Shown: positions 38,007 through 45,802 of the stretch, in pieces
Numbering within the stretch: the stretch's first letter is position 1
How the letters are laid out: every line of letters starts with the position of its first letter
NCBI RefSeq assembly: GCF_963668215.1
Contig: NZ_OY764190.1
Coordinates: 186,001-250,000 of the forward strand
DNA from: an uncultured Desulfosarcina sp.
GTDB lineage: Bacteria > Desulfobacterota > Desulfobacteria > Desulfobacterales > Desulfosarcinaceae
DNA: 64,000 bases
Reading direction: 5' to 3'
The notes under the pieces: model-generated
Database searches by the model: none
Seen by the model: only the letters and a program-made list of their open reading frames with translations
What the model was told of the DNA's origin: nothing
Position numbers and translations under genes: made by a program

Positions 38007-40544
38007 ATGCGCTTTCACCTCTCCACATACCTTTTGATCTCAATAGCGACCGTCGTCGTCCTTTCGACGTCCATCGTTTCCGGCGTCATCTATTTGAGTC
38101 TGAAAGACAATCTGACCGCGGAATTCAGGGAACGAATCAAAGCGGAAAATGGAGAGCTTGGATTGCTGTTGAAAAACCGGTTGTCCACAGTCAAAAACCA
38201 ACTCAAGTCGTTGGCCCTGGACAACACGATTCGGGTGACCTTGATGCTGGGTGCGAACCAGCAGTTGCAGGATTTTCTCAACCAAACCGTGTCGGCGGAG
38301 CAGGATTTGCACGTTTTCATAGTCAAAAATGGGACCGAAGAATGTTTTACAGCCTCCAGGCTGAAATTCGACATCAAAAAAAATCTGACCGCCCTGGACA
38401 AGGACAATCATATCAGACTGCTCGAAAAGGACCCCCGGCATGGTTTCAAGTTGACCTATATTTTTCCTGTCTACAGGCAGAAAAGCCAGATCGGGTCTTT
38501 AATCGGAGTTTATCTTTTCAGCAAAGACGATGTGCTCGTCAACTTTTTTCAAAACAGGGAAAGCAGCCGCGCGCTTATCCTGTCCAATCATCACTTTTGG
38601 AATTTGTTCGATGGACAACAGAGCGGGCTGACAAAAGAAATCGAAGAAGATTTTCTTCCCGATAGTGGCGCCCTGCACAACCATTTCGAAGGGGAAAAAT
38701 TTATATTCAATTTGCGTAATGAAATACCCGGATTATATCTGATCTCCTCTCTCGACGGTTTGAACGAAAAAACGGAACAGGTATTTAATATCATTCTTCT
38801 GCCGGCTTTGATCGTCGTTTGCCTGACGATTTTGATTACGCTGCTGTTGAGCAACAAACTCGCATCGCCCCTTCACAGGATCTCCGAACTCGCCCTGAAA
38901 GCTGCGGAAGGCGACTCCGATTTATCGGAGCACGTCGACAGTTCCGTTGTCGAGATCGAAAAATTGATATCCTCGCTGCGGACCATGCTGAAAAAACTGC
39001 AACGCATACAAGAGCTTCAGCGGTACCAGGAGCTTTTCGATAAAGTTGCCGACATTGTGCTGATTCACGATTTCCAGGGAAATGTTCTTGAAGCCAACAG
39101 GGTCGCGTCCCAAATGGTGGACGCCGCAAAACGAGATCCTTTGGATGTATGCATCTTTGATTTCATACCGGTTGAAGAGCAGCCTCAAATCCTGGAAAAG
39201 TTGGACAATCTTTACCGCAATGAGCGCGAAATAAGATTCGAGACGACTTTGATCTCCGAAACCGGGGAGAAAAGGTTTGTCGAATGCCACGCACGAAAAA
39301 TCCTGTATGACGATAAACTGGTGGCGCTCAATGTTGTTCGTGACTTAACCGCGATGAAAACGCTTGAAAAAGAAAAGGAGCACTCGGAGGAACAGCTTCG
39401 CAAGGTTCAAAAAATGGAAGCGGTCGGCACACTGGCCGCCGGGGTGGCTCACGATCTGAACAATATCTTATCCGGCCTGGTCAGCTACCCCGACCTGTTG
39501 TTGTACGATATTCCCGATGACAGCCCATTGAAAAAGCCAATTCTAACCATAAAAAGCACGGGCGAAAAAGCGGCGGCCATCGTTCAGGATATGTTGACGC
39601 TTGCCAGAAGGGGCGTCGTTACCAGTGAAGTTATCTGCCTGAATGAAATCATCAAAGAGTATTTGCAAAGCCCGGAATACGTTAAACTGGCTTCCTACCA
39701 TAAGCGCGTAAAGGTCAAAACCGACCTCGGGGAGGACTTGTTCAATATTTTGGGGTCGCCGGTTCACCTTTCCAAAACGATCATGAACCTGGTTTCCAAC
39801 GCCGCCGAAGCGATTGAAGACGAGGGTACCATAACCATCACGACACGGGCATGTTACGTGGACAAACCCATCGGTGGGTATGAAACAATTGAGGAGGGCG
39901 AATATATCCTTCTTTCCATAGAAGATACGGGCAGTGGAATGTCTCCGGAAGACTGCGAAAAAATATTCGAACCCTTCTACACAAAAAAAACGATGGGAAG
40001 AAGCGGCACCGGTCTGGGAATGTCCGTCGTATGGAGTACGGTTAAAGACCTTGAGGGCTTTATCGACATATCGACCAAAATCGACCAAGGTACGACGTTT
40101 TACCTGTATTTCCCGGCAACCCGCAAAGAATTGGCCAAAAAACAGACACACCTGCCCATCGGGGAATATAAAGGAGGTGGACAATCCATTCTGGTCGTGG
40201 ACGATGTCAAAGAGCAAAGAGAGGTTGCCGAAATGATTCTGTCTCAACTGAACTACAATGCCACTGCCGTATCAAGCGGCGAAGAGGCGATCGAATACCT
40301 TCGGCAACATACCGTTGATCTGGTCATTCTGGACATGATCATGGATCCCGGGATCGACGGTCTTGAGACCTATAAAAGAATTCTCGAAATCCATCCAGGG
40401 CAGCGCGCCATCATCACAAGCGGCTACTCCGAGACCGAACGGGTCAGGGAAACCATGAAATTGGGGGCAGCGCGATACATCAAAAAGCCTTATGTCTTGG
40501 AGCAGCTCGCATCGGCGGTGAAAGCCCAGCTTACGCACGCATGA
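38007..40544 (+). CDS. Hybrid sensor histidine kinase (HAMP-PAS-HisKA-HATPase-REC)
   Basis: An 845-residue membrane kinase. TM1 is about residues 8-30, the periplasmic sensor region about 31-260, TM2 about 262-285, HAMP about 286-340 and a PAS domain about 345-455. The phospho-acceptor is His482 in LAAGVAHDLNNILSGL. The HATPase domain (about 590-705) includes NLVSNAAEAIED, EDTGSGM and GTGLGMSVVW. A C-terminal receiver domain has Asp776 in LVILDMIMDPG. The exported binding protein just upstream is the likely ligand sensor. No separate output regulator is adjacent. Confidence 0.92.
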   Translation: MRFHLSTYLLISIATVVVLSTSIVSGVIYLSLKDNLTAEFRERIKAENGELGLLLKNRLSTVKNQLKSLALDNTIRVTLMLGANQQLQDFLNQTVSAEQDLHVFIVKNGTEECFTASRLKFDIKKNLTALDKDNHIRLLEKDPRHGFKLTYIFPVYRQKSQIGSLIGVYLFSKDDVLVNFFQNRESSRALILSNHHFWNLFDGQQSGLTKEIEEDFLPDSGALHNHFEGEKFIFNLRNEIPGLYLISSLDGLNEKTEQVFNIILLPALIVVCLTILITLLLSNKLASPLHRISELALKAAEGDSDLSEHVDSSVVEIEKLISSLRTMLKKLQRIQELQRYQELFDKVADIVLIHDFQGNVLEANRVASQMVDAAKRDPLDVCIFDFIPVEEQPQILEKLDNLYRNEREIRFETTLISETGEKRFVECHARKILYDDKLVALNVVRDLTAMKTLEKEKEHSEEQLRKVQKMEAVGTLAAGVAHDLNNILSGLVSYPDLLLYDIPDDSPLKKPILTIKSTGEKAAAIVQDMLTLARRGVVTSEVICLNEIIKEYLQSPEYVKLASYHKRVKVKTDLGEDLFNILGSPVHLSKTIMNLVSNAAEAIEDEGTITITTRACYVDKPIGGYETIEEGEYILLSIEDTGSGMSPEDCEKIFEPFYTKKTMGRSGTGLGMSVVWSTVKDLEGFIDISTKIDQGTTFYLYFPATRKELAKKQTHLPIGEYKGGGQSILVVDDVKEQREVAEMILSQLNYNATAVSSGEEAIEYLRQHTVDLVILDMIMDPGIDGLETYKRILEIHPGQRAIITSGYSETERVRETMKLGAARYIKKPYVLEQLASAVKAQLTHA

Positions 40545-40840
40545 TCGATGGGTGTTGGCCGCACAAAGACATTTTTATCATGGCATACCGCCGCTTCCAC
40601 GGCTCCCCTCCAGAAACAAAAAACAATTCCATCGCATTAAGCTGCTCATTGTTGGGTTGGCGACCTTTCAAATAAGGTCGCCCAGGCAACCCTGCGAGGC
40701 CGTTTGAGAAAACTGAAGAAAAAGGATATACTCCGTATCATCGCCGCCGGTATAAGGGAGGTTTGTCGATCCCGCTGACGAAGGACAAGCATGCTTTCGA
40801 GGGCGTGGCATTGCCTGGTTCGGAAAACGGAAAGGAAGCA

Positions 40841-41625
40841 ATGGGAGTCAAAACGCTGCATCTGGCGTTGGTGAAAATGGGTGTTCTTGCATTCCTGATG
40901 GTTATGATTGCTGGCACGCCCACGCTGTTCGCCGGACAATCGACCCATCGATCAACCTCATGGCGACGATTCAAGGCCCGGCCGAGTACTATGGCAAGTG
41001 GGGGGAGTTGATCTACACCGAAGCCTTTCGCCGTCTGGACGTGGATCTCGTCATTCAAGCGTTTCCCCTTGAACGGGCAAATCGGATGGTGAGCCGAAAG
41101 CAGGTTGACGGCGACCTCGGAAGGAGTTTTGCCTTTCATGATTCGTATCCGCATTTAATCCAGGTCGAGGAGGTTCCGTTTTCGATGAATCTATCGGCGT
41201 TCGCCCTAAATCCCGACATCCGAATCGATGGCTGGGAGAGTTTAAAAAGCACGAAATATCGGGTGGAATACCTGCTCGGGAGCAAACTCCTTCCGGGAAA
41301 ACTGGCGCCGATAGTGGATCCGGAAAGGCTGTCGACCGTTACCCATTGGGTACAGGGATTGAAAAAACTCATGGCCGGGCGAACCGATATCTTCATCGAG
41401 GCCGAAGGCGTCGTATTATACTACCTGGCAAACGATCCCTATTTCAAAGACGCGGAGATCCATGTTGCCGGCGTACTGCTTGAGTCACCGGTCTACGCTT
41501 ATCTGCAGCCGGAACACGCGGAACTTGCCCTGCGGCTGTCCGGAGTACTTAAAGAGATGAAGGAAGAAGGCGTCGTCGCAAAGTTCCAACAGGCAGCCAT
41601 TGAGGCCACCGGAGGGTTGAAATAA
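40841..41625 (+). pseudogene. Family 3 solute-binding protein gene with a frameshift after the signal peptide
   Basis: ATG at 40841 (AAAGGA upstream) opens a signal peptide, MGVKTLHLALVKMGVLAFLM then VMIAGTPTLFAG. Around 40935-40950 the frame is lost. The mature domain continues in another frame through INLMATIQGPAEYYGKWGEL to a stop at 41625. The mature part resembles amino-acid-type periplasmic binding proteins of about 240 residues (EAFRRLDVDLVIQAFPLERA). The span of 785 bases is not a multiple of three, so a single-base indel explains the break. Either the gene is inactive or the assembly has an error here. Starting at the internal ATG (40960) would give a protein with no export signal. 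Confidence 0.75.
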
Positions 41626-41629
41626 GCTT

Positions 41630-41944
41630 ATGAGTTCGTTGTTTGAAAATATTCCGGCAGAATTGCCGGATGAAATCTTCGAAACCATCTTGGCAACAAA
41701 GCGGGTAAAGATCGAACGAATCGTATCCAACGGTCACGCTTCGCCTGAAGGCTTCTGGTACGACCAGGAAGGCAATGAGTTTGTGCTGCTGGTAAAAGGA
41801 AGTGCCGGCCTGAAGATTGAAGGTGAAGATGACATCGTTACCCTGAAGGCCGGCGACTATTTCAACATCGAATCCCATGTCCGGCATCGGGTCGAATGGA
41901 CGGATGCTTCCTGCGAAACAATCTGGCTTGCCGTTCACTACTGA
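41630..41944 (+). CDS. Small cupin-domain protein
   Basis: A 104-residue single cupin. The first motif is present in reduced form (FWYDQEGNEFVLLVKGSAGL) and the second follows (AGDYFNIESHVRHRVEW), giving one His-rich metal-like site. It has no signal peptide. It starts four bases after the frameshifted binding-protein gene and is followed by the amidohydrolase gene 31 bases on, so all are probably one transcript. The function is open; small cupins of this type can be isomerases or sensors. Confidence 0.85.
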   Translation: MSSLFENIPAELPDEIFETILATKRVKIERIVSNGHASPEGFWYDQEGNEFVLLVKGSAGLKIEGEDDIVTLKAGDYFNIESHVRHRVEWTDASCETIWLAVHY

Positions 41945-41975
41945 AACCCAAAACAAGAAAACAGGGTACGCGCTC

Positions 41976-42863
41976 ATGTTGAAAGCGAAAATGCCATCCT
42001 GCGGCGACAAGGATGGATCAATGGTTCCTGACGGGCTTCCCCCCGTAATCGATGCCCACGTTCACGTCTTTCCCCACAATCTTTTTTCCGCAGTCCAAAA
42101 ATGGTTCGACGAACATGCCTGGCATATCCGCTATCAACTGACAACCTCGCAAATATTCGATTTTCTGGTTTCGCGCGGCATCTCCCATATCATTGCCCTG
42201 CAATATGCCCACAAACCTGGAATTGCGCGGCATCTGAATCGATACATGCTTGAAAAATGCCGGCAATACGGCGACCGGGTGACAGGACTGGCCACCGTGT
42301 TTCCCGGTGAGGAAAATGCCGAAGATATTTTGCAGGAGGCCTTCGACTCCGGCCTGAAGGGGGTGAAACTGCACGCCCATGTGCAGTGCTTCGACATGAA
42401 CAGCGCGCCGATGAACCGCCTGTACGAATGTTGCCGGACCAACCGAAAACCGCTGGTGATGCATATCGGCAGAGAACCGAAGAGCCCCGCCTACCTTTGC
42501 GATCCGTATGCGCTTTGCCGTGCCGACAAATTGGAAAAGGTTATAAACGATTTCCCGGATCTGAACGTCTGTGTCCCCCATCTGGGATTCGACGAGACGG
42601 ACGATTACAGAAAATTGATTGAAAAATATGACAATCTCTGGCTGGATACGACTATGGTCCTCACGGACTATTTCCAGTTGAAAGAAAAAATCGATCTCGG
42701 CCGTTACCGATCCGACCGGATCATGTACGGATCCGATTTCCCCAACATCCCCTATGCATGGGACCGGGAACTCAGGGTCTTGAAAACGGCAGAAATTTCC
42801 CGTGATGTACTGGAAAAAATATGCTGGAAAAACGCGGCCGATTTTTTCGACCTTCCATTTTAG
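41976..42863 (+). CDS. Amidohydrolase family 2 (TIM-barrel) protein
   Basis: A 295-residue metal-dependent hydrolase or decarboxylase of the amidohydrolase-2 group. The first metal motif is VIDAHVHVFPHN; a later His is in VMHIGREP, another in VCVPHLGF, and the final Asp is in MYGSDFPNIPY. These are the expected positions of the superfamily. I start at ATG 41976, with AGGG upstream; the longer frame overlaps the cupin gene. The family includes ACMSD and gamma-resorcylate decarboxylases, so the substrate may be a carboxylated ring or a cyclic amide. Confidence 0.87.
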   Translation: MLKAKMPSCGDKDGSMVPDGLPPVIDAHVHVFPHNLFSAVQKWFDEHAWHIRYQLTTSQIFDFLVSRGISHIIALQYAHKPGIARHLNRYMLEKCRQYGDRVTGLATVFPGEENAEDILQEAFDSGLKGVKLHAHVQCFDMNSAPMNRLYECCRTNRKPLVMHIGREPKSPAYLCDPYALCRADKLEKVINDFPDLNVCVPHLGFDETDDYRKLIEKYDNLWLDTTMVLTDYFQLKEKIDLGRYRSDRIMYGSDFPNIPYAWDRELRVLKTAEISRDVLEKICWKNAADFFDLPF

Positions 42864-42875
42864 GGGGAAACGACC

Positions 42876-43514
42876 ATGAGCGCTTTTGCCGATTATATTC
42901 GATCCTGTGCCCGGAATGGGAACGTGGAAGCCAAGGTCCTGGGTGTCGGGGCAAGCCCCAGAAAAGGCGGCAATTCCGATGTACTGCTGCAGCACATCGT
43001 TCGCGGCGTCACGAAAAACGGAATTTTTGCCGGCAGCCTTCAACTGCGGGATTATCAGTATCAGGGATGTATCGGATGCGAACGCTGCAGAAAGGACAAG
43101 ATCTGTACCGGCTTGAAAGACGGCATGACGCTGCTTTATCCGGAACTGATCGAATCGCGGGGCCTGATCCTTGTCTCGCCCACCCACAATTACAACGTCA
43201 CCGCCTGGATGAAGGCCTTCATCGACCGGTTATACTGTTTTTATCATTTTGACGACAGTCGCCCCAGGCAGTGGTCGAGCCGCTTGTCCGGCGAGGGACG
43301 CAAGGCGGTTCTGGCCGCCGTCTGCGAGCAGGAGAAGAAAGAAGACATGGGCTTTACCCTCGACGCCATGCGCCTGCCTCTCGAAGCGCTGGGCTATGAA
43401 ATCATCGGGACGCTACCGGTCCTGGGCATCTTCGACAAAGCCAAAGTAAAAGAAAAGGCCGCGGTTTTAGCCGAAGCCGCGGCCCTCGGTGCGAAACTGG
43501 CCGAATCCCTGTAA
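42876..43514 (+). CDS. Iron-sulfur flavoprotein, NADPH-dependent FMN reductase fold
   Basis: A 212-residue flavodoxin-like protein. The FMN phosphate loop is GASPRKGGNSDVLL, and the compact cluster motif CIGCERCRKDKIC (Cx2Cx2Cx5C) is that of archaeal-type iron-sulfur flavoprotein Isf. It ends in a helical tail. Isf proteins pass electrons between ferredoxin and other acceptors, including O2 or H2O2, in anaerobes. The gene follows the amidohydrolase gene by 12 bases in the same direction. Confidence 0.88.
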   Translation: MSAFADYIRSCARNGNVEAKVLGVGASPRKGGNSDVLLQHIVRGVTKNGIFAGSLQLRDYQYQGCIGCERCRKDKICTGLKDGMTLLYPELIESRGLILVSPTHNYNVTAWMKAFIDRLYCFYHFDDSRPRQWSSRLSGEGRKAVLAAVCEQEKKEDMGFTLDAMRLPLEALGYEIIGTLPVLGIFDKAKVKEKAAVLAEAAALGAKLAESL

Positions 43515-43578
43515 CGATAACGGATAGGATGTCGCCCTTCCGGACGGCAAGCAAACCCGCCCATACAGACAGGAGCAA

Positions 43579-44094
43579 ATGGCCATGACCGCCTCCGCGG
43601 AGATCATAAAGGGCTATATCCCCGGTGCCATCGGCCGGATTTCAGAACTTCACGGCGCCTATTACCATAAGCACTGGGGGTTCGGACTCTTTTTCGAGGC
43701 CAAGGTGGCCACGGAGCTTTCGGAATTTCTAATGCGATACGACGCGGAGAAAGACGGCATCTGGGTCGCCTCGCAAGACGGCCGGATCGAGGGCGCCATT
43801 GTTATGGACGGTATCCACGCCGAAACCGACGGCGCCCATCTACGCTGGTTCATCCTGTCCGATACCTTGCGGGGAAAGGGCGTCGGCCGGACATTGGTCA
43901 AGAAAGCGATGGCGTTCTGCAGGGCCAAAAACTACCGCAAGGCCCATCTTTGGACCTTCGAAGGGCTGGATGCCGCCAAGCGGCTCTACGAAGAAGCCGG
44001 CTTTCGGCTTGTCCGGCAAAAAAGGGGCATCCAGTGGGGCACCGAGGTTAATGAGCAGTATATGGAGGCCGACCTGGGCGAGACGACTTCGTAA
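43579..44094 (+). CDS. GNAT-family N-acetyltransferase
   Basis: A 171-residue GNAT enzyme. The N-terminal segment PGAIGRISELHGAYY then WGFGLFFEAKVA is like the acetyltransferase half of MarR-GNAT fusions, but no MarR domain is present. The acetyl-CoA loop is LRGKGVGRTLVKKA and the C-terminal YEEAGFRLV is standard. The substrate is unknown. AGGAG lies four bases before ATG 43579 and ten before the alternative ATG 43585. The stop codon falls inside the left arm of the repeat at 44083. Confidence 0.88.
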   Translation: MAMTASAEIIKGYIPGAIGRISELHGAYYHKHWGFGLFFEAKVATELSEFLMRYDAEKDGIWVASQDGRIEGAIVMDGIHAETDGAHLRWFILSDTLRGKGVGRTLVKKAMAFCRAKNYRKAHLWTFEGLDAAKRLYEEAGFRLVRQKRGIQWGTEVNEQYMEADLGETTS

Positions 44095-44204
44095 GAAGCC
44101 CGAGATTAAGGCTTGCGAGTCCCGAGGAGGGAGGCGTACATAAACGTACGCCGCACTGACGAGGGATACGCGTAACGCAGATATCGGGTTTTTTACGAAG
44201 TCGT
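44083..44204. repeat. 122-bp element with 24-bp terminal inverted repeats
   Basis: ACGACTTCGTAAGAAGCCCG then AGAT (44083-44106) and the complement of 44181-44204 match at 20 of 24 positions. The core contains GTCCCGAGGAGGGAGGCGTA and a smaller palindrome, GTACATAAACGTAC. It looks like a MITE or a repeat family of this genome. The two convergent flanking genes both end within its arms: the acetyltransferase TAA in the left arm and the rhomboid-like TGA at the edge of the right. It could also work as a bidirectional terminator. Confidence 0.75.
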
Positions 44205-44941
44205 CAATGGAGGGTCGGCTTGTTGTCCTTATCTTCGTTCCCCCCGTCGATGACGGTGAACCGGGAGCGACGCTTTTTCTGGCTATATTCGAAATATTTC
44301 CACCGCCACCAGTTGGCGTCCAGCCATTGGGTCGGTGAACGGAAGTAAAACCAGGCCAGTGCAATGCCGCCCAGATGATAGGCACCATGCACATTGGTCC
44401 GGGCCAGAAAGGTCAGGGCCGTTACAATGACGGTGCCGTAGCTGATGTATTTGGCCTTGATGGGCAGAACGAACATGAAAAGGACGGTGGCCTCGGGATT
44501 GAGCAGCCCGAACACCACGATCAGGGCCAGCAGGCTGGGCATCATGCCCGCAAAGGCAATACCCGGCGGGGTCAGTGTCCCGAAGATCAGACCGACAGCG
44601 GCAGCACCGACGGCGGCAAGGACGTACAGCCGCAGGAATCTTCGGGTTCCCAGTGCCGTTTCGACGGTACCGGCGAAAAAGTAGAACACCAGGCAGTCGA
44701 TGAGAAAACCGATGGGCGACCCGGGAGGATGGATCACCGGATGGGTGATCAACTGCCAGAAGTGAAACTGGCCGCTATGCAAGGGGCTGAGGGCCAGCAG
44801 CCCATACAGTTCAAGCCCCAGCCACTGCTCGCCGATGAGTTCGATTATGTACACCGCCGTATAGACGACCAGCATGATTTTGCCGGTCGATGTCAGCGGG
44901 CTGCCGAATCCGATGGGTCTGCGAAATCCTCGGGGATGCAT
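44204..44941 (-). CDS. Rhomboid-like membrane protein lacking the catalytic serine
   Basis: A 245-residue polytopic membrane protein with the rhomboid layout. The loop where active proteases have GASG reads FAGMMPSLLAL here, so the nucleophile Ser is missing. The later HGAYHLGG segment retains the His-containing helix, and FVLPIKAKYI matches the usual rhomboid PIKAKY stretch. It is best read as a non-proteolytic rhomboid-family protein that could bind membrane clients. The C-terminal 35 residues are a charged cytoplasmic tail. GGAGAG precedes the ATG. Confidence 0.78.
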   Translation of the reverse strand: MHPRGFRRPIGFGSPLTSTGKIMLVVYTAVYIIELIGEQWLGLELYGLLALSPLHSGQFHFWQLITHPVIHPPGSPIGFLIDCLVFYFFAGTVETALGTRRFLRLYVLAAVGAAAVGLIFGTLTPPGIAFAGMMPSLLALIVVFGLLNPEATVLFMFVLPIKAKYISYGTVIVTALTFLARTNVHGAYHLGGIALAWFYFRSPTQWLDANWWRWKYFEYSQKKRRSRFTVIDGGNEDKDNKPTLH

Positions 44942-45280
44942 ACGGGTGAATCTCTCCAGGTTGATCGTTGGTTTGCCGGAGAAAGATCACCCTTGTCTCC
45001 GGCCGGTGCTGGAAGCAATATAGCACAAATCGGCAGTTCGGCGCCATAGTCCTTTCCCCGGCAAAGACACCCTGATTCTATAACCTGAATGAAATAATAG
45101 GAATTTTTTGTAATAGGTTGTTTCGGCAAACCCGAAATTGCTTTTTCCGGAATTTCCTGTTATTGGAACTGCTTAAGCAAATGGCGGCATCGCTTCGAGA
45201 AGCGACGGTGCATGGTTCGATTCTTGCTTTGTGACTCAGAGAAACTTCAACCTCCCTACAGAAAACCGGAAAGGATAGCG

Positions 45281-45697
45281 ATGCTGCGGCTCGGGGCAAT
45301 GCCCGACAAAGCCTCTGAGATGGATCTGGACCATATCTTTATCTCAAGGCTCAAACTGCTGATCATCATGGCGCGCACCTACTTGAGGGGCTATCCCTTA
45401 GGGGTGTTTCGCAAATCGGCGTTAGTCAAAAACGCCAAATACATTGCCGCCGAAAGCATCGATCTGGAGCAGTTGATTCCCATCCGCAACGAACAGCCCG
45501 CCAAAGACGGGATGAACTTCGACCATGTGTTCTATCAGCGCGTCAAGCTGCTGGCCTCGATGGTATGCGCCATCGGAAACGACTGCAATATGGGCGAGCA
45601 TCGCGAATCCGCCTTGCGGGACAATCTGGAAATGATCTGCGATTCTCTGAACTTCAATAAAGATGTCAAAAAGGTTGCTTTTCTCAAGGTCGCCTGA
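45281..45697 (+). CDS. Uncharacterised protein with an internal tandem repeat
   Basis: A 138-residue protein I cannot name. It consists mostly of two copies of a ~45-residue unit: MDLDHIFISRLKLLIIMART... and MNFDHVFYQRVKLLASMVCA.... Both share the pattern DH(I/V)F-x2-R(L/V)KLL and a later R(K/E)SAL-x2-N. The units are predicted helical. No signal peptide or membrane segment is visible. I chose ATG at 45281, with AAAGGA upstream, over an upstream ATG at 45212 without one. It has no operon partner. Confidence 0.7.
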   Translation: MLRLGAMPDKASEMDLDHIFISRLKLLIIMARTYLRGYPLGVFRKSALVKNAKYIAAESIDLEQLIPIRNEQPAKDGMNFDHVFYQRVKLLASMVCAIGNDCNMGEHRESALRDNLEMICDSLNFNKDVKKVAFLKVA

Positions 45698-45802
45698 ACG
45701 GATTGAGCGCTATCCGGTCGGTACCCCGGAGGAGAGTTACGCCGTAATCATGCTTCCCTCCCCATCGCTGACTTTCCGCCTTCGGCCGTCTGTCTTCTGC
45801 AT

